Assembly (NCBI RefSeq): GCF_963675165.1
Contig: NC_087377.1
Coordinates: 3,750,978-3,814,977, forward strand
Length of the DNA stretch: 64,000 bases
Reading direction: 5' to 3'
Origin: Halichondria panicea
Taxonomy: Eukaryota > Porifera > Demospongiae > Suberitida > Halichondriidae
The translations under genes and the position numbers were made by a program. How positions within the stretch are numbered: position 1 is the first letter of the stretch; every line of letters starts with the position of its first letter. Shown here piece by piece: positions 13,001-26,428 of this stretch. A model generated the notes under the pieces. That model did not search any database and was not told the DNA's origin. It saw only the letters and a list, made by a program, of their open reading frames with translations.

Positions 13001-16000
13001 TATATATAAGAGTATGACCACATAGTAGAGTATTAGTAGATTAACATTGATGCATGTGTATAACGTACCTGCTTGCATCTCATCTTCATCGATTTGGGAA
13101 ATAATAGTCATGGTTTCAACGCCGATATTGATATCCCCTGTTTCTATGGAGTCAAAAATGCACTCGACATTGTCTCCACACATTTGAAGCACTTCTGCTG
13201 ATGCATTTGCTACCACTTCATCCAGGTAGGGTGGATCGTGGTCAAGGACAGCAAAGTCTTCAGTAGCCAAGCCCTCAGGGTAAGTGAAGAGAGACTCTGA
13301 AGCATTCACTTGCCCTGTGATCACAAACAGTACACAGTCAGTATGTCTTTGATCGATAATTTTGATAATTATACTGGAGGTATACAATACCCAGGATACA
13401 AATGAACTATTATGCATATAATTATTCACAAGGTCAATAGCTCACATGACAGTCCCACTTGATGAAGTATCCGAAAGGAGAATTCACTAATAGGCACCAT
13501 AGTTCCGTTTCGGAATACAACATCATCAGTGACATTACCGTTGTAGTTCCCAACCATTCCTGCATATAAATTTATACTAATGACTGTGACTGTATTTTCG
13601 CCAAATTGAACCGTTGTAGTTCCCAACCATTCCACATGTGGAAATCATCAAAATAACTTCCACAGTATATAATTATATCTACCCTTGTACTAAAAAAAAC
13701 ACATTGCAATGTGAAACGTTGCTATAGGATTGTGTAACACAATAATTATAATTATGACAGAGGGGAAAAAAACTCTTGTGCAGTGTGCTGTTCAGGTACA
13801 ACGTCTGATAATCATGTAAGCTATGAATGTTATGTACCTCTAGTTAGTCCACGGAAGGCATCAGGGATGATGACTGTGAAGGTGAGCATGCTCGCAAGGT
13901 TCACCATTAATCCCATTCCATTCGGGAACGTGGCCAGAATGGAATTGGAACTGCTTCGAGACACAGAATAGAAATCAGTGGATATAGAAGAACTGACGTT
14001 GACCAGCTGGTCCGTTACATCTTCTCCACTGATTAGAATCTCAAGCTGTCTTGTTGTAGCATTCAGGCGTATCTGTTGGAGATAATAAAAAAATTAATAC
14101 GATTATTTTTAATTCTCCCGCAACCCTTAATATTCAATTCCCCTCACGTACTTCGACAGGAGTGTCCCTGCTCATAGCGAAGGCAAAAGCCGTTAGTTCA
14201 GTAGCCGAAGAATTTGTGATTGGTTGCATACGAGCTTGCACCCAGAACGTGGTGTCATCAGTCTCCAACTCCAGTAGAATGTACTCTCCCCAACCGTTAA
14301 ATGTGAACTTAGCTCCATCAAGGTTGGTGAGATGAGGATCACCCGTACAGAAGGCTGTGTGTGTGTATGTGTGTATGCATGTGTGTCACTGTGAACAATA
14401 CAATGGCTGACGCTGTGTCCCCATAACTGTCGAGCTATAGGACTGTCGATAAAAAGTTGTTGATTAAAGTACTGACTAATTTGACGTACCACTGATTAGT
14501 TATCTCTATTTATCAGTGACAAAAATATTTTCAACACTCACTTCTTCTTGGTGGGGAATACGTGGCGCAGGTCACTGGAGGTCGTCTAGTCCTGTACCTG
14601 GTTTCAGTTTCACCTCCAATGCTGCATATGCTCCGTAAATTATAATCATTATCAAGGAACTCTCTTGGGAAGAAGCTAGGACTGTACGCCACCACTCCAC
14701 TGATACCACGGACATTGTTGAGTGATCCACTTTGTCCTCTGCCATGAGAATAGTATAATTAATACCAAAATAATATGCAACAGCAACTAGTCTATCATAA
14801 TTATGGTGACTCTCTTACCTATAACAACAGAGAATGGTGTTTGTCTGTGCGAACGATGGAGTCACACAGAACTGGCGAGCATACACAGGGTCCAATGTCA
14901 ACTCAAACATATCCATAGGACTATAAGCGAAGTCTAATGATGCTTGAGCCAAGTTGCAAGGGCATTCATTGATTACTGTAGTCGCAGTGATGACGTCATT
15001 ATACAAGGTATCGTTGTTGATTATTCTGGCACATTCTGCACGTGCGGATTGCGTGGTACTCACGGATCGACCGACAAAATACACCTCATTATGAAACCGT
15101 GATCCTCTAGCAAGGCTAGAACATCCAATCATCTCGCTCATGGGTAAGTTAGAAATTTGATGATCGTGGAAAGAAGAAAATTCATCGCTGCCGAAAAATG
15201 AGGCTGGATTGATGTTGTAGCCGATAGTAGAAAAGTCACCATTCTGCGACTGACCCCATTGCAGATCATCACAGTTATATGTGTAGACAACAAAGGTTAC
15301 TACACCATCAGTTACGATAATGGCTTCAAACGAATTCTGGAAATAAAAGAGAAATATATACTCACATTAGGTAATCTATAACTGTAGTAATAAAGGGCAC
15401 CTTCTTAAAGTAATTAACTGTCTCCGCGTTAATTTGAACGTCAAAATCAATGCTATAGTATTATAGTTATATGCATGGGCATCCAATATACAGTGACTAT
15501 AACATGTATGCACACACACACAGCACTCACTCTTCCTCTGTCTATTGCAGTGTGAGGATACGGAGGAACGTTCCTCCAGGAGGCTACTAGCATCCAGGTG
15601 GGTTCAAACTTATCATCAAGTTCAACACTGACACGATTTGTGACAAAAGAGCCAACAATATTCATAAAACCATCAGGATCACCGGCACCATATACTCTGT
15701 ACCCCACATTGGAGGTGGGATCACGACCATCGTGGTCATTCCAGAATGGAGCGAGCAAATTTGATTGGCTGATCCTTGCATCAGATGTAGGGAATCGTTC
15801 CAGTGCTGTGAGGAGAGAGAGAGGTGGAGTGCCAACAGTCAGCATGCCATTCGTGCAGATCTGCAGGAGGAAAAACAGTATTACACTCACTCATGAAACT
15901 ACCGTATAGCGGGTAAGTTTCGTGGGGTAAAAAATTCGTTCAACTCGAGAAACGGTAGTTTTCGTGAGTAAAAATTTCGTTTAGTCTCGTGGCTGCACGG

Positions 16001-16470
16001 CATTCCTACGTTCAGATAAGCCACGCCTACAATAAACTTTCGTGGAGGTCAGCCTGCCCACGAAAATAACGAATATTTTACCCCACGAAAATTACCCGCT
16101 ATACGGTATAGATAAAGTGATAGAGCAGTCATTGCCTGTGTTTGTGAGGGGTGTCAACTGAATGACCATGCATTTAAGAATTTTCAACTCACATGAACGT
16201 ATTGGTGTGTTTCTGCTCCAAAGGGAATTCCAGTGCTCGAGTAAATCCGCTGTGAACATTCATCATCATTATCAAACAATTCCACAGCATCTTCGGGGAA
16301 GATAAAAGGAATGAAGTCGACACCTGGCACCAGAGCTGAAAGAGAGACATAATATTAAGGTATGAGTGCATGACGTGTATGACACTATTCCCATGAGCAT
16401 GAGTCAAATACAGTGGAAGCTAGCTATTATACGACCGATCTTTTAGAAGAAAACGCAAGGTATAGGGTAT
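9313..16470. repeat. Tandem duplication unit 1 (about 7.16 kb)
   Basis: Head-to-tail copy of 16471-23630. The unit starts inside the single intron of the Death-domain gene and ends just upstream of a NIDO exon of the leftward gene. Identity is high (about 97-100% by eye), with small indels confined almost entirely to introns. The boundary sits at 16470/16471, where a sequence ending in GGGTAT meets CAAGGTTT; the same left edge occurs at 9313 and the same right edge near 23631. Confidence 0.92.
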
Positions 16471-19400
16471 CAAGGTTTATACTTCAATTCACATTGATCG
16501 TGTATGTATTATTAGTATTATTAATGATCCGTTTCTTTCATAGACGACAGACCAACACTTCCGAAACTTCTCAAGTTTAAACTGCCTGACAAGAAAACGA
16601 ACATTATCACACGAGTTGCCAGAGACTACACACTATTTGGGACACTGTTATTGAACGACGAAGATGGGACAATAGTCGAGATTATTAAGCAATCGAAAAT
16701 GCACGATTCCGTAGAGATTACCATGGAGATATTCAGACAATGGTTGAGGTTGTACAGTGCTGATTCCGCGCCGTCTTGGCAAATGTTGGTACACGTTTTA
16801 CGACAATGTAATCTGAACACTGTTGCTAACGACATAGAGTCGATGTACGGCGTGGTGAATGACGAAGACATACAAACAAAAAAACCGACTTCATTAACTA
16901 ATAATGAGCTCTCTACAAATCCAAGTGAACTGCACCCAATATACTCGTTCAAGGAGCTAAACAAAGCAGTATCTGAAATCGGCAACTGGTATGGACTTTG
17001 CAGCAATCTAGACGTGGAACGTGGCCTGTTGTCAGAGTTACAGCATTCAAACGAACACATCTCGATCAAGAAGACACAGTGTTTGGAGGCTTATTATGAC
17101 CAAGGTGAGGCAACGTGGGAGAGACTGATCACTGCTATAAATGACTATCCCATTCGAAACAGAAGAGTGGCTAAAGAACTAGCAGACAAACATGGAATCG
17201 ACTTTAAGAATTTGATAAAAGATGAACTATAATTTTTAGCATTCAATTTTTCTATTGATATAATTATATCCCCTATAAGCAAGTCTGTTTTCAGCACACT
17301 GACAATTAAGGTGATAGGGTATATAATGGTTTTAATTAATAGCAGGGGATTATGATAATGATAAGCTTGCATGCATGCACATGCATATTAAACAATTTAT
17401 TCACCTCGTCAAAAATACAACTATGCAATGAATATTTCTTTATGATTACCATAATTATACAAATTATTGTAGCTGGATGCTCTTATATGCATATTAGCTA
17501 CTATTATGCCAAATATGTCACTATAAATTATTACAACCCCTAAGATAGTCAGAGGATTATACATGTATATCAATTATAGGCAGCAATCATAAGACGCTAT
17601 CATAAGACAACCACTAATAAAACATGGTTGGTGGTCTACAATAAATTAAAAACCTAAACAGCCGACAATTTGCATCTAATTTTTGCGAAAAAGATCGTAA
17701 TGTCATATCTATATAGCTAGTACCAGTTGTTTTTTTTTATCTTTTTGTTGCGAGGCCATTAGCAATTACATTTGATGCTCGCTAAACATTTCAGTAATAC
17801 AGTGCAATTACATCGACTATAGCTCCTAATGTTCTGATACTATTATGGTAACACTTACCAGCTTCACACACTCCCTCCACTAGTAGTGTACCAGCCGGAC
17901 ACTCACAGCTGTAGTTACCCTCAACGTTTACACAAAACATGGAGGGTTCACAAAGGTCAGGGCCAAATATGTCCAAAGCTGCCACCAAACACTCGTTGAT
18001 ATCTGTAAATGGAGAGAGATGATTATTTGGAGCCACTATTGCATAATGCATCGTCGTATGCATGTGTTCAGGTTTTAGCATTGAGTACTTTTACACAACT
18101 AAAACTCATCGAAACCTGCAGTAAGTGGCCACCGTTGCATGGGCAGATCAACATGCAGTGGCAGTAATAACGAGGTGACCTGCATGCTATGGAGAGACTT
18201 TGAGGCCTATATATATTGACCTGGCTGTATTATATAGGAGGGTGACCTGCATGCTACATACTGTAACTAGAAATGAGATCCGGCTTATTTCTATACCCCC
18301 TCACCTATACATCTCCCCCCAGGCAACAGCTGGTATCCCTCACGACACGAGCATTCATAACCTCCCTCCAAGTCAGTGCAGATCTGCTCACACGGATTCT
18401 CCTGACATTCGTTGATATCTGTGAGAGGTGGGGATAAGTTTTATGACCGGCAGCCTCGATCAACACAAGAGGGCTACAATGGATACTGATATATCCTCTT
18501 ACACACAGTTTCAAATTCTGCTCCCAAAAATCATATACAATGCAGAGTCAATTATTCGAATGCTTCAACGTACTTGTGCAATTCATTCCATTGGGCGCCA
18601 GTTCGTAACCAGGGAGACAGCCACATGTTTCCACTCCGAATAAACTCACACATGATTGGACACAGCTGTTACTAGCATCACACATCGCTACCGGGTCAAC
18701 TGTAGAAGAAGTGAAGAAGGAAATAAATTTGGAGAGATTTAAAACCAGTGGGAGTAGTATAATAGTGCATGATTGTACCTTGACAGGTTCTGTTGTCGGT
18801 GTTGATGGTGTACCCTTCATTACAGCTGCAATTAAACCCTCCAATAGTGTTGGTGCAGATCTGATGACAACCACCATTGAGCAATGAGCACTCGTCAACG
18901 TCTGAAGGAATATGCACGCGGGAAAATTAACACAATCATTATAAGATTTGGGCCAATCTATTTTATAGGCCTTTCAAAGAGCTACAAAATGCAATTTCCG
19001 AAATAACTCTTCCACTTACCTCTACATTCTGTTTGGTTGAAGAGCTCGTAACCAGGGTAACAGGCACACTCGAAGCTTCCTGGTTGGTTGACGCACAGAT
19101 GATCACAGCCATGGGTACTGTTACACTCGTTGATATCTGAGGAGATTGATAGCTTACATAAAGAAATTATGGGTCCTAAAACTAGGAGAATCGCATTATA
19201 AATCCTATAATTATAAGTGACAGCTCCCAAAGACATAAATAACATACACATATAGCAAATTGCCTGAGGGGTGATAGCTTACCGGCACACTTTGACCCGT
19301 CTCCAAGATACCCTTGAGGGCATGGACCACACATTGCCCCCACTCCTGGAGCAGGGATGTCCACACAATCCACACCCATGAAACAGTCAAAGTTGGCACA

Positions 19401-22400
19401 GCCGTCAACGTCAGCCTCACAGAAGTCACCCTCCCAACCTGAAGAGTGCCGTACATGCATGACCTGGCTTGCTATAGATATAAGCTATGCATGTTATTGT
19501 AACAAGTTACACCATACCTTGAGGGCATACACAGTTGGAGACGACAGTACTGGCACTCTGGTCCACCACTCCCTCCAGTGTGCAGTTGCCATTATTCTCA
19601 CAAGCACAGATTACAATCTATGGGAAAATATAGTGGAACTAAAGGAGCCTCCATGATCGGAAGAATGCCTCCCTCCAAAATACAGTACTTTCACAATCAG
19701 CCATACAATGAAGCCATAATCATCATTTTAGCCTTGTATGCCATAAGGTATATACAAACTATCTTACCTGCACTTCCAGAGTTGACCCAGCATCCAGCTC
19801 ATCAGTCGCCAAAAACACGAGAGAAAGATCGACAATCGTATCAAGCTGCAACCTGAAGGTGTACTCCACAGTAAAATTTCCATTGGGGGTAGGCAGTAGA
19901 GTGGCCCTAGCTGGCAGTCCGTCCACCAGTGTAACGTTGATAATGCCCTTGTCATCAGTCACATTGAACACCAGTACAGCCTCTTCCCCCAGCGTAACAT
20001 AGAGGCTGTCAGGACCGTTGATCATGGGAGGGAAGTTGGCTGTCGGGGTATAGAGTTGAAAAGTTGCAGTTAATGTTTGTATTGTATAGAGACTGTAGTT
20101 GCTACTTCCCTTAGTATGAGCCTCTGCATGCATATAATTAATGTATGGAATATATATAAGAGTATGACCACATAGTAGAGTATTAGTAGATTAACATTGA
20201 TGCATGTGTATAACGTACCTGCTTGCATCTCATCTTCATCGATTTGGGAAATAATAGTCATGGTTTCAACGCCGATATTGATATCCCCTGTTTCTATGGA
20301 GTCAAAAATGCACTCGACATTGTCTCCACACATTTGAAGCACTTCTGCTGATGCATTTGCTACCACTTCATCCAGGTAGGGTGGATCGTGGTCAAGGACA
20401 GCAAAGTCTTCAGTAGCCAAGCCCTCAGGGTAAGTGAAGAGAGACTCTGAAGCATTCACTTGCCCTGTGATCACAAACAGTACACAGTCAGTATGTCTTT
20501 GATCGATAATTTTGATAATTATACTGGAGGTATACAATACCCAGGATACAAATGAACTATTATGCATATAATTATTCACAAGGTCAATAGCTCACATGAC
20601 AGTCCCACTTGATGAAGTATCCGAAAGGAGAATTCACTAATAGGCACCATAGTTCCGTTTCGGAATACAACATCATCAGTGACATTACCGTTGTAGTTCC
20701 CAACCATTCCTGCATATAAATTTATACTAATGACTGTGACTGTATTTTCGCCAAATTGAACCGTTGTAGTTCCCAACCATTCCACATGTGGAAATCATCA
20801 AAATAACTTCCACAGTATATAATTATATCTACCCTTGTACTAAAAAAAACACATTGCAATGTGAAACGTTGCTATAGGATTGTGTAACACAATAATTATA
20901 ATTATGACAGAGGGAAAAAAAAACTCTCGTGTGCTGTTCAGGTACAACGTCTGATAACCATGTAAGCTATGAATGTTATGTACCTCTAGTTAGTCCACGG
21001 AAGGCATCAGGGATGATGACTGTGAAGGTGAGCATGCTCGCAAGGTTCACCATTAATCCCATTCCATTCGGGAACGTGGCTAGAATGGAATTGGAACTGC
21101 TTCGAGACACAGAATAGAAATCAGTGGATATAGAAGAGCTGACGTTGACCAGCTGGTCCGTTACATCTTCTCCACTGATTAGGATCTCAAGCTGTCTAGT
21201 TGCATTCAGGCGTATCTGTTGGAGATAATAAAAAATTAATACGATTATTTTTAATTCTCCCGCAAAAAACCTTAATATTAATATTCAATTCCCCTCACAT
21301 ACTTCAACAGGAGTGTCCCTGCTCATAGCGAAGGCAAAAGCCGTTAGTTCAGTAGCCAGAGAACCAACAATTGGTTGCATACGAGCTTGCACCCAGAACG
21401 TGGTGTTAGCAGTCTCCAACTCCAGTAGAATATACTCTCCCCAACCGTTGAATGTGAACTTAGCTCCATCAAGGTTGGTGAGATGAGGATCACCCGTACA
21501 GAAGGCTGTGTGTGTGTGTGTGTATGCATGTGTGTCACTGTGAACAATACAATGGCTGACGCTGAGTCCCCATAACTGTCGAGCTATAGGACTGTCGATA
21601 AAAAGTTGTTGATTAAAGTACTGACTAATTTGACGTACCACTGATTAGTTATCTCTATTTATCAGTGACAGAAATGTTTTCAACACTCACTTCTTCTTGG
21701 TGGGGAATACGTGGTGCAGGTCACTGGAGGTCGTCTAGTCCTGTACCTGGTTTCAATTTCACCTCCTATGCTGCATATGCTCCGTAAATTGTAATCATTA
21801 TCAAGGAACTGTCTTGGGAAGAAGCTAGGACTGTACGCCACCACTCCACTGATACCACGGACATTGTTGAGTGATCCACTTCGTCCTCTGCCATGAGAAT
21901 AGTATAATTAATGCCAAAATAATATGCAACAGCAACTAGTCTATCATAATTATGGTGACTCTCTTACCTATAACAACAGAGAATGGTGTTTGTCTGTGCG
22001 AACGATGGAGTCACACAGAACTGGCGAGCATACACAGGGTCCAATGTCAACTCAAACATATCCATAGGACTATAAGCGAAGTCTAATGATGCTTGAGCCA
22101 AGTTGCAAGGGCATTCATTCACTACTGTAGTCGCATCGATGACGTCATTATACAAGGTATCGTTGTTGATTATTCTGGCACATTCTGCACGTGCAGATTG
22201 CGTGGTATTCACGGATCGACCGACAAAATACGCCTCATTATGAAAACGTGATCCTCTAGCAAGGCTAGAACATCCAATCATCTCGCTCATAGGTAAGTTA
22301 GAAATTTGATGATCGTGGAAAGAAGAGAATTCATCGCTGCCGAAAAATGAGGCTGGATTGATGTTGTAGCCGATGGTAGAATAGTCACCATCCTGCGACT

Positions 22401-25400
22401 GACCCCATTGCAGATCATCACAGTTATATGTGTAGACAACAAACGTTACTACACCATCAGTTATGATAATGGCTTCAAACGAATTCTGGAAATAAAAGAG
22501 AAATAATTATAATATTATACTCACATTAGGTAATCTATAATTGTAGTAATAAAGGGCACCTTCTTAAAGTAATTAACTGTCTCCGCGTTAATTTGAACGT
22601 CAAAATCAATGCTATAGTATTATAGTTATATGCATGGGCATCCAATATACAGTGACTATATAACATGTATGCACACATACACAGCACTCACTCTTCCTCT
22701 GTCTATTGCAGTGTGAGGATACGGAGGAACGTCCCTCCAGGAGGCTACTAGCATCCAGGTGGGTTCAAACTTATCATCAAGTTCAACACTGACACGATTT
22801 GTGACAAAAGAGCCAACAATATTCATAAAACCATCAGGATCACCGGCACCATATACTCTGTACCCCACATTGGAGGTGGGATCACGACCATCGTGGTCAT
22901 TCCAGAATGGAGCGAGCAAATTTGATTGGCTGATCCTTGCATCAGATGTAGGGAATCGTTCCAGTGCTGTGAGGAGAGAGAGAGGTGGAGTGCCAACAGT
23001 CAGCATGCCATTCGTGCAGATCTGCAGGAGGAAAAACAGTATTACACTCACTCATGAAACTACCGTATAGCGGGTAAGTTTCGTGGGGTAAAAAATTCGT
23101 TCAACTCGAGAAACGGTAGTTTTCGTGAGTAAAAATTTCGTTTAGTCTCGTGGCTGCACGGCATTCCTACGTTCAGATAAGCCACGCCTACAATAAAATT
23201 TCGTGGAGGTCAGCCTGCCCACGAAAATAACGAATATTTTACCCCACGAAAATTACCCGCTATACGGTATAGATAAAGTGATAGAGCAGTCATTGCCTGT
23301 GTTTGTGAGAGGTGTCAACTAAATGACCATTTAAGAATTTTCAACTCACATGAACGTATTGGTGTGTTTCTGCTCCAAAGGGAATTCCAGTGCTCGAGTA
23401 AATCCGCTGTGAACATCCATCATCATTATCAAACAATTCCACAGCATCTTCGGGGAAGATAAAAGGAATGAAGTCGACACCTGGCACCAGAGCTGAAGGA
23501 GAGACATAATATTAAGGTATGCCCACAGTGCATGACGTGTATGACACTATTCCCATGAGCATTGAGTCAAATACAGTGGAAGCTAGCTATTATACGACCG
23601 ACTTTTTAGAAGAAAACGCAAGGTGTAGGGTATCTACACACTTATACCTTTAGTGACAACGTTGATCTTTACGCTGTCGTCGCCATGGACACATGAAACG
23701 CTTCCAATAAAATCGCCGAGGAGAATATTTAGAGTGATACTATTCTCGAGTGTAGTGACTATAAACTCCTCATCATTCACATCTGAATTGAACTCAATTT
23801 CGTCTTTGGACTCTTGGTTAATTCTCCAGAACAACGTCCCAGCGATGGTCCCAGAATCTGTTCGTGTAGGATTGATATACAACAGACATTCAAACGAGCT
23901 GGTTGTATTGACTGTCACCCCATCCATAACTTGCTCACGACTACTGTCTGGCTCAATCGCAAAGAGAGACAACGAATCTATAGCAATCAAGTAAAATCAT
24001 AGTCAATATAGAATTTGAAATAAATTTATTACCCTGAGGGGATTTCAAACCACTCTATTTTTAATCACCTGACACTCTTCTGAAGGTGGAGCTGCCCGTT
24101 GACACAGTGGAATTAAAGTCATCTGGGTCCATGGCCGCACAGATAAACTCAGTCCCCTCTAGCATGCTAATAATGCTTTCGTTTAGCTCAAAATCCAATC
24201 TCACAGAGCTGTTGGTGTCATCCAGGTAGGTAGACGTAATGCCTAGAGAGGTGTAATCTCCAGGGAAGAGCACAGGAACATTTGTATTATCAGAGGTACA
24301 AGTGAGAGAGGCGGTTGTATCGGGAGTGCCAGAGCTGAGCACAGTCAGGACCGGTGGGTAGATAGTGAGTTCAGGTTCTGTGGGGAAAATGTACTCAATA
24401 CATGCACAATGAAGTCTAAGATACGTATAAGTTAGATGCTGAGGTTAGCAATCAATATACTTTGAAACGTATTAATATTTTATTGAACTAATATACATAA
24501 ATTACCGTTGACATTGATAACAAAGCTTGGTTGTAGGAAAAAAGAATCGTATGAGATAACATACTCTCCCTCATAATCAAACCGGGTCCTGTTGATGTGC
24601 AGCTCAGAATGGTACAAAAATGGTGTGTTTATTTCGAAACGGTACTCAAAAGCAGCCTGGTCATATGCACTGGCTTGCACAAGGAACCGATCATTGTCAA
24701 AAGTGCCAGAAAAGTTTCCATGTGCAAAGCGGAGTACAATATTTTCATATACATCAGCTGTAGCAGAGGCTCCTTGGTAGTAAAATATTTGATAGACATC
24801 TGAAATGGAGAGAAAGCCAAAACACAATAATAATAATTCGGTACTATATATAAGCAGCCTTCGGTACTAATATTGGAGGCTGAAACAAACTAACTATAGT
24901 ACAGACACTGTCGAACAGATCAATAGACAAAGATTATGAGTATATACAATTCTCTGTACTGCTGCACTTACTGGAATGCAGAAGGTGAGGGCTAAAGAAA
25001 GTGTCACCCTCTGTCCTGCACGTGTAGTAACCTTGCAGACCAGACTCAGCTAGCCCCCTGGGTGCATTCAAGGTGGTGGAGTTGGGCCAATCATTCTGGA
25101 TGTAGTTAGGTAGAATAGACACTGCACCATTGTCAATGTTCAGCATGGGGTTCACATGTTGGCTAGTGTCTCTGCTCATACACATCACACTGTAGAGGGG
25201 GAAGTGCTATACATAATACGCACATACAAGCAAAACAAATTTCTTATGATGATAATTATTATATTTACTGCTCTATTTATAATCTATGTTTGTCTTGAGC
25301 CTAACCTGATGATCCTCTCCCCGATAAAAGATCGAACTGTGAATGGCTGACCAAAAATGAGAGTCATGTCCACAGCCAACCCACCGACATACTCCAGCTG

Positions 25401-26377
25401 AATGGACACAGTCACTGGGTCTGAATCTGGAGAGAAAGTAATGTAACATCAACTTATATGTTTCCACTGGCCTATAATTATTACGTCCGTAGAGCCGACA
25501 TACAAAATTTCCATGCATGCATTAGAGGCATTCTGTTCACCTGTGGGGGCTCTCTGGATATTATTGATCTGATAGCCACTATTGGGAGAAACCTCTTCTC
25601 CAAAATACGCAGCAGCAAATCCAGATTCAATGACAAGGTAACAGTCTTGATTGTCAAGCCTAGTGCATATTTCTTTGCTCGCAACAACTTCTCGGTCAGA
25701 AAGAGTCAGCTGGATAGCTATAGTTGTTGTTAAGCCAGGCGACAGGTTCAGTACTTCACTGTCAGTCATGTTAATAGTGTTGTTTGTATCTCGAAAGGAA
25801 TCGCGAGAGAGCGATAGCATGTTGGGATCGACGGTAGAAACATCAATTAACGTATTTAAATGAAGAAGAATGATTCCCTCATCGGCCAAATAATCAAGCT
25901 CATTAATACCTACGAAGCTATAACGATTCCATATCAAGTCACACTCAACGGTGTCATTTGATTCTATGCGAATGTTGAAAGGAGCTCCAAGCATATCTGC
26001 AGTGTACATTTCCAAGGGTATAGTTTCTAAAGTGGTGTCAAGAAACTCGTCTGAAACTAGCCTGAAATAATCTCTAGGATTCATGTCGATCCGAATAGAG
26101 TTAACAGCGTCGGAATTGCAGGTACCCGTGTATTCAGCCTGGTATGTTTCATTAGTGTCCCTGTTTTTGAAAATAAGTTGGTTCAAAAAGCATGGCACAT
26201 CAGACATGCTGCTATCAAATGACTGGTAGTCATCGTAACTCAAAAATGGATTCTCCATCAAGTTGTTAAAGAAGATGTTCATAAAGACATTCTCGTAGCT
26301 GTAATGGAATTCCACTCTATCAACTCTAACGGAACCTAGGAAAAAGCACACAATAAATTCAAGCTGTGCATATAGAC

Positions 26378-26428
<51 letters not shown>

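Larger units (their letters stand above)
16471..23630. repeat. Tandem duplication unit 2 (about 7.16 kb)
   Basis: Second copy of 9313-16470 in the same orientation. It contains the same 16 leftward exons, the same intronic MITE, and the second exon only of the rightward Death-domain gene. The duplicated exon lengths are the same except for one 3-nt difference (the VWD exon of 232 versus 235 nt). Confidence 0.92.
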
